A stretch of DNA of 14,801 nt from an uncultured Bacilli bacterium (GTDB taxonomy: Bacteria; Bacillota_I; Bacilli_A; RF39; UBA660), in contig CALVQP010000028.1 of NCBI GenBank assembly GCA_944358225.1, positions 1-14,801 of the forward strand, given 5' to 3'. The notes under the pieces were generated by a model, which was not told where the DNA came from, did not search any database, and saw only the letters and a program-made list of their open reading frames with translations. The position numbers were made by a program, and so were the translations under genes. Below are positions 6,827 to 13,884 of the stretch, piece by piece. How positions within the stretch are numbered: the stretch's first letter is position 1; each line of letters opens with the position of its first letter.

Positions 6827-8884
6827 ATGAATAAAAGGGATCAAGAAGTAGAAGTACTAGATTTGGCAAGTGAAGAACAAGAAGTAACGCAAAAAGAACA
6901 TAAAGAAAATATATTTGTACGTCTAAAAAATAAATTTAATGCCTTATCTTTAAGAACTAGGGTAATAATTATTGTTAGTGCTATCATCTTGGTTTTAGCA
7001 ATTATATCTTTAATTTTTTACTTCACAATATTTTCTCATAAAAATGAAAATAAACAAAAAAAAGTTATTGTTGCTAAAGAAAACTATCGTTACGAAGATG
7101 GAACTTTATATTTTGTTGTGAATAACAAAGATATCGGTAGCTATGAATGTAAAAATAAAGATAAAAACTTATGTTATGTAGCCTATACAAGCTCTGATGA
7201 TGACTTTGATACTCCTAAATATGAAGATGAAGACGAAAAAATTAGGAGCAAAATCATAGATAAAAACTACGTTTTTGTATTTGATAATGCTAAAAAAGAT
7301 GATGAAAAAATTATTTTATATGATATTAAAAAGAAAAAAAATTTAGATACCTATACTTATTTAAAAACTTATAACTCTAATGAAGATTTAGCTTTTGTCA
7401 AAAACGAAGATGATAAATACGGTGTTATAGATTTAAGTTCTAAAGCTCCAGAAGAATTGGTAGAATTTAAATATGATTATTTAGGAATTATCGAAGAAAA
7501 TTCGGACTCAAAAATAATAGCAAGCCTAGATCAAGCTAACTATTTACTTGATCTTGAGGGAAAAGAAGTAACTAAGGCTTTAACAGGAAAAATAAAAAAC
7601 TATAACTCTTCATATGTTAAAACTACCGATGCTAACAATAAATATACTTTATATGACTATGAGGGAAATAAAAAGACTGAAAATGCAAATTATATTGATT
7701 TACTAGATAATTATTATTTTACTGTAGATGAAGAAAATAAACTCAGAGTATTTGGTTATGATGATGTTAAATATACTGAAGACGGTATAACCCTATACAA
7801 AACCGATTACGTTCAAACATTAAAAGATAAGCAAACTAAAGAAGCTGCTAAATCAGCATATACTTATACGCTAGATAATAACGAAATAATCTTTAATGTT
7901 ACTACTCAAGATGGTGGCACAGAGACATCCTCTATAAATCTGTTAGAAGGTCTTGTTAGTCAAAAATTAAAATATTTAAATTACTTTAATCGAACTTTAT
8001 ACTTTTATAAAGATGAAGAGAAAAAAGAATTAATTAATTCTTATCGTTGTAATAACGAAAACATTATTGATAGTGCTGATAAAACATTAGATGTTTGTAA
8101 TATTGCTAGTGATACTTTAAAATCTGATAACGAACTTTCCACAATTGAAACTTTAGCTAGTATTACCCCGGTTTATAATGAACGTTTTGTCTTTATAAAA
8201 GATAAAGATATTATTAACTTAATTGATTTAAAAAATGAAAAAGTAATTGGTACTTATCAAAATATTACTACTTTTAGTGATAGCACCCAAACTGAAAATT
8301 ACTTAAAAGAAGAAAATAATGGTTATGTTATTGCGCAAAATAAAAATGGTAAATATGGTATGTTAAAAATAACTAGCGATAATGTTTCGACTCTTTATCC
8401 TTTTGAATATGATCGTTTAGAAAAATTAAATCAATATTTAATGGCTTCTAGTAATAATAAATATTTCTTACTAGATTATAATGGCAATAAAGTAACAACT
8501 GATTTTAGTGGTCCAATTCGTAATTATAATAAAGAGTATGTTAAAGTTTTAGATAATAAAGCTTACTACATATATGATTTTAAAGGAAACCTAATCATTG
8601 AAGACGGATATAAATATGTGGAATTATATGATGATTTTGTTGCTTTAGTAGATGATGCTAATCACTTATCTGTTACAGATTATAAAGGTAATATGTTAAT
8701 TAAAGAAATTTTAAAACTAAGTTCTTATACTTATTATCATGCAAAAGAAGGATATGTAAATGCTTTTAGTATTAAAAAAGAAGATAATAAACTTATAATT
8801 ACCGTAGCTACATCACAAGAAACCAAAACCGAAAATGCTAAAGATTACATCTATGATTTAAAAACTAAAGAAAGGGTTAATTAA
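6827..8884 (+). CDS. Membrane-anchored WG-repeat protein with a duplicated extracellular module
   Basis: The product has 685 residues. An acidic cytoplasmic N-terminus (1-44) is followed by one membrane helix (about 45-68) and a large exported region rich in Lys, Asp, Asn and Tyr. The exported region is two diverged copies of one module, residues 87-375 and 383-685. Each copy starts with a strand like TLYF, then SYxC plus a second cysteine (C108/C116 and C408/C424), then a WG-type repeat (DKYGVIDL at 196-203 leading to FKYDYLGII; GKYGMLKI at 508-515 leading to FEYDRLEKL), then 'LLDLEGKEVT' or 'LLDYNGNKVT' and an 'IYDFKGN'-like strand. WG repeats form beta structures of unknown ligand. Cys pairs in an exported domain suggest disulfides. 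The operon holds a shorter paralogue downstream. No catalytic motif was seen. Confidence 0.75.
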   Translation: MNKRDQEVEVLDLASEEQEVTQKEHKENIFVRLKNKFNALSLRTRVIIIVSAIILVLAIISLIFYFTIFSHKNENKQKKVIVAKENYRYEDGTLYFVVNNKDIGSYECKNKDKNLCYVAYTSSDDDFDTPKYEDEDEKIRSKIIDKNYVFVFDNAKKDDEKIILYDIKKKKNLDTYTYLKTYNSNEDLAFVKNEDDKYGVIDLSSKAPEELVEFKYDYLGIIEENSDSKIIASLDQANYLLDLEGKEVTKALTGKIKNYNSSYVKTTDANNKYTLYDYEGNKKTENANYIDLLDNYYFTVDEENKLRVFGYDDVKYTEDGITLYKTDYVQTLKDKQTKEAAKSAYTYTLDNNEIIFNVTTQDGGTETSSINLLEGLVSQKLKYLNYFNRTLYFYKDEEKKELINSYRCNNENIIDSADKTLDVCNIASDTLKSDNELSTIETLASITPVYNERFVFIKDKDIINLIDLKNEKVIGTYQNITTFSDSTQTENYLKEENNGYVIAQNKNGKYGMLKITSDNVSTLYPFEYDRLEKLNQYLMASSNNKYFLLDYNGNKVTTDFSGPIRNYNKEYVKVLDNKAYYIYDFKGNLIIEDGYKYVELYDDFVALVDDANHLSVTDYKGNMLIKEILKLSSYTYYHAKEGYVNAFSIKKEDNKLIITVATSQETKTENAKDYIYDLKTKERVN

Positions 8885-8888
8885 AGTT

Positions 8889-9851
8889 ATGGTTAAAAGA
8901 AATAATAGTATCTTAAGTATAATCATAATCCTTTTAGTTCTTATGATTCCTCTTTCTTCCTTAAGTATTTTCCTGCATATCAATCAAGAGTCAAATAATG
9001 AAGCTACTAATGAAAATACCGATAATATTGTTAGTAACCAAGAACCTGTAAAATATCAAAATGGCTCATTATACTTTTATGACAATAATACCAATCTTAT
9101 TGGTAGTTACACTTGTCAAAAAGATCCATGTAGTTATGCTAAGAGTACAATTGACGATAGTAACTATCCAATTGATTATTTAAAAAATCAAGAGTTAGAA
9201 ACAAATGTAATTAATGATAGTTTTGTCTTCATAAATGATAATAATAAAATATTACTTTATGATATTAAGAAAAAAGAAACTATAAAGACATATAAAGCTA
9301 TTAATAATTATAACAATGCTCTAGATCCTACTTTAATGCTTGTTTTAAATGATGAAAATAAATGGGGAGTTATTAGTATCACTAATGAAGTAGAAGAAAT
9401 CATTCCTCATGAATATGATTTTATTGGACTAATAAAAAAAGATAATTTAATTGATACTGAATACTTTGTTGTCAAAAAAGATAGCCTTTGGGGATTAATA
9501 GATCAAGAAAATAGTATGATGAGTTATTACTTATCATATGCTATAGTTTCTTACAATGATTTAGCTATTAGTCTCCAAGACAACCAAACTTATTATGTAT
9601 ATGATTATAATGGAAAAAGATTAATTGATCAAAATGGTTTCAACTATGTTTCTTTTACGGGAAAACTAATTAACATAATTGATAAAAATAATAATTTTTA
9701 TGTTTATGATTTACAAAATGGAGCAAAAGTAACTCCTGATATTCCTATAACTAGCACAGATTATGCTAACAGTTTTACTAGTTACATCAATGGTAATGTA
9801 TTAGAAATTACGGTCGAAGGTAACTCTAGTACTTATGATTTGGCCATTTAA
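8889..9851 (+). CDS. Membrane-anchored WG-repeat protein, single-module paralogue
   Basis: The product has 320 residues. A hydrophobic helix at about 8-30 acts as signal anchor, followed by an Asn-rich linker and one copy of the same module that occurs twice in the upstream 685-residue protein. NGSLYFYDN (58-66), SYTC with a second cysteine (C76 and C81), KILLYDIKKKETIKTY, NKWGVISI (157-164) and LWGLIDQE (190-197) leading from HEYDFIGLI all align with it, and YVYDYNGK repeats the 'YDFKGN' strand. Here the WG motif keeps the canonical tryptophan that is Tyr in the larger protein. Only 4 bases separate it from the upstream stop. AAAGGG at 8871-8876 is 12 bases from the ATG, so translation is probably coupled. 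A clear terminator follows. The pair looks like gene duplication plus module gain or loss. Confidence 0.75.
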   Translation: MVKRNNSILSIIIILLVLMIPLSSLSIFLHINQESNNEATNENTDNIVSNQEPVKYQNGSLYFYDNNTNLIGSYTCQKDPCSYAKSTIDDSNYPIDYLKNQELETNVINDSFVFINDNNKILLYDIKKKETIKTYKAINNYNNALDPTLMLVLNDENKWGVISITNEVEEIIPHEYDFIGLIKKDNLIDTEYFVVKKDSLWGLIDQENSMMSYYLSYAIVSYNDLAISLQDNQTYYVYDYNGKRLIDQNGFNYVSFTGKLINIIDKNNNFYVYDLQNGAKVTPDIPITSTDYANSFTSYINGNVLEITVEGNSSTYDLAI

Positions 9852-9866
9852 CAACAATTAAAGAAG

Positions 9867-9894
9867 TGAACTTAAAAAAGTTCATTTTTATTTT
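9867..9894 (+). terminator. Rho-independent terminator of the WG-repeat operon
   Basis: TGAACTT (9867-9873) and AAGTTCA (9878-9884) form a perfect 7-bp stem with a 4-base AAAA loop, followed by TTTTTATTTT (9885-9894). It lies 16 bases after the stop of the second WG-repeat gene. Confidence 0.85.
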
Positions 9895-9928
9895 GCCTGA
9901 AAATAGCTAGACGAGAATATTAGTCAAT

Positions 9929-9939
9929 GATGTGAAACA
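9929..9939 (+). repeat. Left terminal inverted repeat of the insertion sequence
   Basis: GATGTGAAACA, the exact reverse complement of 10792-10802. Confidence 0.75.
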
Positions 9940-9950
9940 AAAAAATATAG

Positions 9951-9980
9951 AAAATAGCTTAGTTTAAACTGAGTTATTTT
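9951..9980. terminator. Bidirectional hairpin at the 3' end of the transposase gene
   Basis: AAAATAGCTTAGTTT and AAACTGAGTTATTTT pair over 15 positions with two G-U pairs, centred on the palindrome AGTTTAAACT (9961-9970). T runs follow on the plus strand, and the minus strand also has a T-rich exit past 9951. It probably ends transposase transcription and could insulate the left flank. Confidence 0.55.
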
Positions 9981-10718
9981 TTAAATATTTAATAGTTTAT
10001 TTCTCATTTCAATTGGTGTTAAAAAATTTAAAACCTGCATAGGAATATTATTAGATCTTTTTAAATATTGACTGCCTTGATATCTTAAATCTTCTAGTGA
10101 ATAAAATGATAAAAAAGAATAAAATCTTTCATTATCATTTCTATGAATTCTTTCAACTTTACCATTATGTCTAGGAGTTCTGGGCCTTATTTTATGATGA
10201 TAAATATTTTCTTTAAGACAGAATTCATCCATAGGATGTAAAACTTTTATTTTTTCTTTATTATAAGTAAATTCAGTACCATTGTCTGTTTGAATTTCTT
10301 CTGGCTTATATTTGTAATATTCTTACATTCATTTGGAACATATTTCACATCCATTTGCCACTTTTTATCCAATTGTTTAGGAGTATTATATTTTTTTGAT
10401 TTATACTTAGAAGTTTCAATAATTAATACTTGATTATAAAAACCAATTCTTTTTAATACTCTATACAAACTAACAATATGTCTTTTGTAACCTTTATTTC
10501 TTTTTAATTTCATCCATAATTCACATAAAGTGGTATGAGATTTAGGACGATGAGATTTATCCATAAGAGATTCAACAGTACCATCAAATTTTTTATTCCA
10601 TCTCCAAAGAGAAGTTCTTGAAACATGATATTTTCTACATACATAATCGATGCTATTACCATTTCTATAAGTTTGTACAGCATTAATTCTAGTTTTTAAT
10701 TCATGATATACTTGTCAT
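9981..10718 (-). pseudogene. DDE transposase pseudogene (IS481/IS3-like)
   Basis: Reading leftward, the likely start ATG (10718-10716) sits 8 bases after AAAGGA but is one base out of frame with the body. In the body frame, a TGA stop stands at 10717-10715. The body begins QVYHELKTRINAVQTYR and continues with a helix-turn-helix (DYVCRKYHVSRTSLWRWNKKF) and the linker MDKSHRPKSH. It reaches the first catalytic Asp in KKWQMDVKYVPNECKN and then breaks near 10330. It resumes in another frame at YKPEEIQTDNGTEF, with the second catalytic Asp, and runs through IRPRTPRHNGKVERIHR with the catalytic Glu, to KLLNI. Only about 22 residues separate the first two Asp residues. Related transposases have roughly 60, so about 40-50 codons are deleted. 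All Trp codons in the body are TGG. The family name rests on remembered similarity. Confidence 0.85.
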
Positions 10719-10728
10719 GACTTAAGTC
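10719..10728. repeat. GACTTAAGTC palindrome, copy 1
   Basis: A perfect 10-bp palindrome located at the transposase start and its ribosome binding site. An identical copy lies 50 bases away, toward the right end of the element. Confidence 0.6.
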
Positions 10729-10768
10729 CTTTCTTATTGATTTTTATTTGTGGATAACTCAATTATAC

Positions 10769-10778
10769 GACTTAAGTC
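10769..10778. repeat. GACTTAAGTC palindrome, copy 2
   Basis: Identical to the copy at 10719-10728. Between the two, on the minus strand, lies a possible -10 box (TATAAT read from 10768 to 10763). The pair could be protein-binding sites or could fold together in the transcript over the transposase start. Confidence 0.6.
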
Positions 10779-10791
10779 TTTTATATAGAAA

Positions 10792-10802
10792 TGTTTCACA
10801 TC
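10792..10802 (-). repeat. Right terminal inverted repeat of the insertion sequence
   Basis: TGTTTCACATC on the plus strand, the exact reverse complement of 9929-9939. Confidence 0.75.
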
Positions 10803-10837
10803 TATTGTATAACTACATTTATTTTTTTACTAACATC

Positions 10838-10866
10838 TAGACGTACATTTTAATTTTTGTTATACT
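10838..10866 (+). promoter_or_regulatory. Promoter of the repeat-protein gene
   Basis: TAGACG (10838-10843, four of six consensus bases) and TATACT (10861-10866, five of six) are 17 bases apart. A small hairpin, ATACT (10862-10866) with AGTAT (10872-10876), overlaps the expected start of transcription. The promoter lies just outside the insertion sequence. Confidence 0.45.
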
Positions 10867-10888
10867 GTTATAGTATAGGAAGATAGGG

Positions 10889-12670
10889 ATGTTTATGTTG
10901 TATGAACAAATGTTAGCGCAAGCAATGGGGTTAGCAATACTAATCTTAGCAATTATAGCAATATTTGCTATTGGAATATATGTGCTTGAAGGAATATTTT
11001 TAACTAAATTTAATAAACTTGTATATAAAAAGGGCACACCAATGGCTTGGATACCCATAGTTAATCTTTACTTATTAGGAAAGTTGACTTTTAACAAAAT
11101 AGTAGGTTGGATATTGGTTATTGCATTATTTTTAAATGTTAGATTTACAGTAACCATAGGAAATCAAACTATTAGCAAATCATTATTACCAGATAGCATA
11201 GCTAGTATTTTTTCTGTAGTTTATAATTTAGCTGTTTTAGGTATATTTATTTATGCTATTATAAAATATTTTAACTTAAAGAAAACTCAAAATTCTGAAG
11301 AACAAGCTTCTAATTTGACAGAAAACACTTCTGTAAATGAAAATCAGTCAAATAATACAGCAGCCAATGTAAATTCTCCAGAGTTCAGTAATAATATTAT
11401 TGCTGATTCAGACCCAATAAATTCTAATAATATTGATACTCAAAATTTAGGCACTTTACCACAAGAAAATTTAGCTTTTGATAATCAAAATAATTCTAAT
11501 ATATCTTCGCTGGATAACAATGCTTCTTTAAATCAATCATCAGATCCTTTTGTTTTATCTCCTTTAAATAATACTGATGTATTAAACAGTAATGAAGCTC
11601 TTAATCCAACACCAATTATGGACCAACCAGTTAGTGAACCATCAAGTACTATATTTAATGAAACGCCAGTTGATTTAAATCCTCAACCAGAAGTTAATAC
11701 TGTCAATCAAACGATTAGCGAAGAACCGGTAGTAAATCCAAGTATAATTGCAGAACCAATTAATAGCGTTAATATAGACCAACCAGTTAGTGAACCATCA
11801 AGTACTGTATTTAATGAAACCCCAGTTGATTTAAATCCTCAACCAGAAGTTAATGCGATTAATCAAACGATTAGCGAAGAACCGGTAATAAATCCAGATA
11901 TAACAGCCGAACCAATTAATAGTATTAATATAGAGCAACCAGTTAGTGAACCATCAAGTACTATATTTAATGAAACCCCAGTTGATTTAAATCCACAACC
12001 AGAAGTTAATACTGTCAATCCAACCATTACCGAAGAAACTGTAATAAATCCAAGTATAACTGCAGAACCAATTAATAGTGTTAATATAGAGCAACCAGTT
12101 AGTGAACCATCAAGTACTATATTTAATGAAACCCCAGTTGATTTAAATCCACAACCAGAAGTTAATACTGTCAATCCAACCATTACCGAAGAAACTGTAA
12201 TAAATCCAAGTATAACAGCCGAACCAATTAATAGTGTTAATATAGACCAACCAGTTAGTGAACCATCAAGTAGTGTATTTAATGAAACCCCAGTTAATTT
12301 AAATCCGCAACCAGATGAAATAATTACAAATCCTGATAATGGTTTAACTTCTCAAAATATTAATACCGCAAGTCCAACATCAATCGATATTAATGTTAAT
12401 GAAAATAGTCAAAATGCAGAGCTTAATAGTTTGAATAACACGAATAAAAATGAAATACCTATTCCGGATTTAGAAAGTTTAGCAAAGATAGATAATTCAT
12501 CTACGGTTGCATCAGAAGCTTCTTTAAGTCCTTCTAATAATCCTTCCTTAATAAATCAAGAGCCTTTTGATCCAATGGGAAGTTATAAAAAGCAACCAGA
12601 GGTTACTAACATATCAACTGATCAAATGTTAGATTTAGACAAATTAAGAGAAAACAATTCAAATAATTAA
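10889..12670 (+). CDS. Membrane protein with a long Asn/Ser/Pro-rich tail containing tandem 52-residue repeats
   Basis: The product has 593 residues. The N-terminal 130 residues are hydrophobic, with helices at about 13-38, 52-63 (possibly re-entrant), 69-86 and 105-127. The block KKGTPMAWIPIVNLYLLGKL followed by a Trp-containing helix (KIVGWILV) resembles DUF5684-type membrane domains, whose role is unknown. Residues 131-244 are a disordered Asn/Ser/Gln-rich linker. From residue 245, a 52-residue unit starting (D/E)QPVSEPSSTIFNETPV repeats four times, plus 24 residues of a fifth copy. A further disordered region follows to the C-terminus, with no cell-wall sorting motif. The tail is acidic and poor in Lys and aromatic residues, unlike its neighbours. 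AGGAAG (10877-10882) serves the ATG at 10889, although ATG 10895 is also possible. The tail could lie on either side of the membrane. A stalk- or scaffold-like role is a guess. Confidence 0.75.
   Translation: MFMLYEQMLAQAMGLAILILAIIAIFAIGIYVLEGIFLTKFNKLVYKKGTPMAWIPIVNLYLLGKLTFNKIVGWILVIALFLNVRFTVTIGNQTISKSLLPDSIASIFSVVYNLAVLGIFIYAIIKYFNLKKTQNSEEQASNLTENTSVNENQSNNTAANVNSPEFSNNIIADSDPINSNNIDTQNLGTLPQENLAFDNQNNSNISSLDNNASLNQSSDPFVLSPLNNTDVLNSNEALNPTPIMDQPVSEPSSTIFNETPVDLNPQPEVNTVNQTISEEPVVNPSIIAEPINSVNIDQPVSEPSSTVFNETPVDLNPQPEVNAINQTISEEPVINPDITAEPINSINIEQPVSEPSSTIFNETPVDLNPQPEVNTVNPTITEETVINPSITAEPINSVNIEQPVSEPSSTIFNETPVDLNPQPEVNTVNPTITEETVINPSITAEPINSVNIDQPVSEPSSSVFNETPVNLNPQPDEIITNPDNGLTSQNINTASPTSIDINVNENSQNAELNSLNNTNKNEIPIPDLESLAKIDNSSTVASEASLSPSNNPSLINQEPFDPMGSYKKQPEVTNISTDQMLDLDKLRENNSNN
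11621..12316 (+). repeat. In-frame tandem repeat, 156-bp unit, about 4.5 copies
   Basis: Units begin at 11621, 11777, 11933, 12089 and 12245; the last is partial (72 bases). Each full unit is 156 bp and encodes 52 residues with the pattern QPVSEPSS, FNETPV, LNPQPEVN, then TAEPINSVNI. Units 3 and 4 differ at only two silent positions and encode identical peptides, which indicates recent duplication. Units 1 and 2 are more diverged. Copy number may vary between strains. Confidence 0.95.
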
Positions 12671-12730
12671 AAGTAGTAATTTATGAAAATCTATTGTCAG
12701 AAAAAGAGTTTCAATATTACTACTTTTTTT
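12669..12730 (+). terminator. Terminator after the repeat-protein gene
   Basis: AAAAGTAGTAAT (12669-12680) and ATTACTACTTTT (12716-12727) form a perfect 12-bp stem. The T run continues to 12730. The 35-base loop holds a small inner pairing (TGAAA with TTTCA). The left arm overlaps the last two bases of the stop codon. Confidence 0.7.
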
Positions 12731-12814
12731 ACAGTAAATTATAAAATTTGCATACTATGAGCTTTGAAAGAATATAAAAATATGATAAACTAAAATTAGA
12801 AAAGGTGATGTATT

Positions 12815-13360
12815 ATGGCTACAGAAAAAACACGAGTTATTCCCAAAAAGAACTATTACTTAGCTATTCTTTTATTTGTTGGAGCCATACTTTTAACTTT
12901 ATATATTTTTAAATGGTATCAAGTATTTGAAGCTGAAAAAATCAACCAAAGTTATTTAATAAAAACCAAAACTATTACGAACGAAATAAATAGTCTTGAT
13001 GAAATTAGTGATGTTTTTTCTGAAGCTCCTAACGAATATTTCCTCTATATAAGTTATACAAAAGATGAAAATGTTTATAATATGGAAAAAAATTTAAGGA
13101 AAGTTATTCGTAAATATGACCTCCAAGATCATATTTATTATTTAAATGTTGATAGTATAAGACAAAACCCAGAATATTTAGAAGAATTAAATGCCGCCTT
13201 AAATTTACAGGATGAGAAAGTAAGTAGCATTCCGACAATTATATATTATAAAGATCATGCTCCAGTTGATGGAGGTATCATCAAAAAAGAAAACAATGCA
13301 TTGATGCAAGCGGATGATTTCGAACAATTAATAGAAATAATGGAAATAGGGGAAGAGTAA
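12815..13360 (+). CDS. Membrane-anchored thioredoxin-fold protein lacking the CxxC pair
   Basis: The product has 181 residues. A short basic N-terminus is followed by one helix at about 14-33 and a soluble domain. The order of elements fits a thioredoxin fold: strand EYFLYISYT (74-82), a helix, strand HIYYLNVDS (106-114), a helix PEYLEELNAALNL, the loop SSIPTIIYYKD with the expected cis-proline at P140, and a final strand and helix ending DDFEQLIEIM. Where thioredoxins carry CxxC there is only KDENVYNM, so disulfide exchange is impossible. A binding or structural role is more likely. AAGGTGATG (12802-12810) is a strong ribosome binding site 4 bases before the ATG. The promoter is unclear (TTGCAT at 12748, TATAAA at 12773, spacing 19). 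The stop abuts the trmL start, so translation is probably coupled. Confidence 0.65.
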   Translation: MATEKTRVIPKKNYYLAILLFVGAILLTLYIFKWYQVFEAEKINQSYLIKTKTITNEINSLDEISDVFSEAPNEYFLYISYTKDENVYNMEKNLRKVIRKYDLQDHIYYLNVDSIRQNPEYLEELNAALNLQDEKVSSIPTIIYYKDHAPVDGGIIKKENNALMQADDFEQLIEIMEIGEE

Positions 13361-13867
13361 ATGTTAAATGTTGTTTTATATGAACCAGAAATACCAGGTA
13401 ATACTGGAAACATCATGCGTACTTGTGTGGCAACTGATACTAAATTACATCTTATAAAGCCGCTAGGCTTTTCTTTAGATGAAAAGTATATTAAAAGAAG
13501 TGGTGTCAATTATATAGATAAATGTAACTATACCGTCTATGAAAATTTAGATGAATTTTTTGTAAAAAATAAAGGAACTTATTATTTTCTTACCAGATAC
13601 GGACATAAACCTCATTCTACTTTTGATTATAGTGATACTTCAGAAAATATCTACTTCATTTTTGGTAAAGAATCAACAGGAATTCCCAAAGAAATATTAA
13701 AACCATATATTGATAAATGCTTACGAATTCCTATGACAGATAAAGTCCGAGCTTTAAATTTATCTAATAGTGTAGCTATTGTTGTTTACGAGGCTTTAAG
13801 ACAGCAAGAATATTCTAATTTATTAAAAGATGAACCGCATAAAAGTAAAACATTTATTGAAGATTAA
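13361..13867 (+). CDS. trmL: tRNA (cytidine(34)-2'-O)-methyltransferase TrmL (SpoU/SPOUT family)
   Basis: The protein has 168 residues, the typical compact TrmL length with no extra RNA-binding domain. It methylates the 2'-hydroxyl of the wobble base in leucine tRNAs, using S-adenosylmethionine. SPOUT motifs are complete: GNTGNIMR at 13-20 (N17, R20), FGKESTGIP at 101-109, and IPMTDKVRALNLSNSVAIVVYEALRQ at 123-148, which forms the knot with N133 and the LSNS turn. The ATG directly follows the TAA of the thioredoxin-like gene. AGGGG (13348-13352) lies 8 bases upstream inside that gene. The next gene begins 17 bases downstream. TrmL in this operon has no evident link with its envelope neighbours. 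Confidence 0.95.
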   Translation: MLNVVLYEPEIPGNTGNIMRTCVATDTKLHLIKPLGFSLDEKYIKRSGVNYIDKCNYTVYENLDEFFVKNKGTYYFLTRYGHKPHSTFDYSDTSENIYFIFGKESTGIPKEILKPYIDKCLRIPMTDKVRALNLSNSVAIVVYEALRQQEYSNLLKDEPHKSKTFIED

Positions 13868-13884
13868 AAAGGTTGTGTGAAAAA

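Larger units (their letters stand above)
9929..10802 (-). mobile_element. Decayed insertion sequence (IS481/IS3-like), about 874 bp
   Basis: The element is bounded by perfect 11-bp inverted repeats at 9929-9939 and 10792-10802. It contains one broken DDE transposase gene reading leftward, and near its left end a long hairpin that could terminate transcription in both directions. The inverted repeats may extend outward imperfectly (TTA-NN-CAAT before GATG on the left; TTA-NN-CAATA before GATG, read inward from the right). No exact target-site duplication touches the ends, although CTAGACG occurs outside both sides (9907-9913 and 10837-10843). The element separates the WG-repeat operon from the repeat-protein gene without interrupting either. 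It cannot move by its own enzyme. Confidence 0.75.

Noticed and set aside
10837..11058. A 73-codon hydrophobic frame on the minus strand
   Set aside because: It is the complement of a membrane-helix coding region and covers the promoter of the real gene.
11863..12183. A 106-codon frame on the minus strand within the repeats
   Set aside because: It is the opposite strand of the tandem repeat; its own repetition follows from the plus-strand gene.
11621..12316. CRISPR array
   Set aside because: The repeats are contiguous 156-bp in-frame coding units with no spacers.
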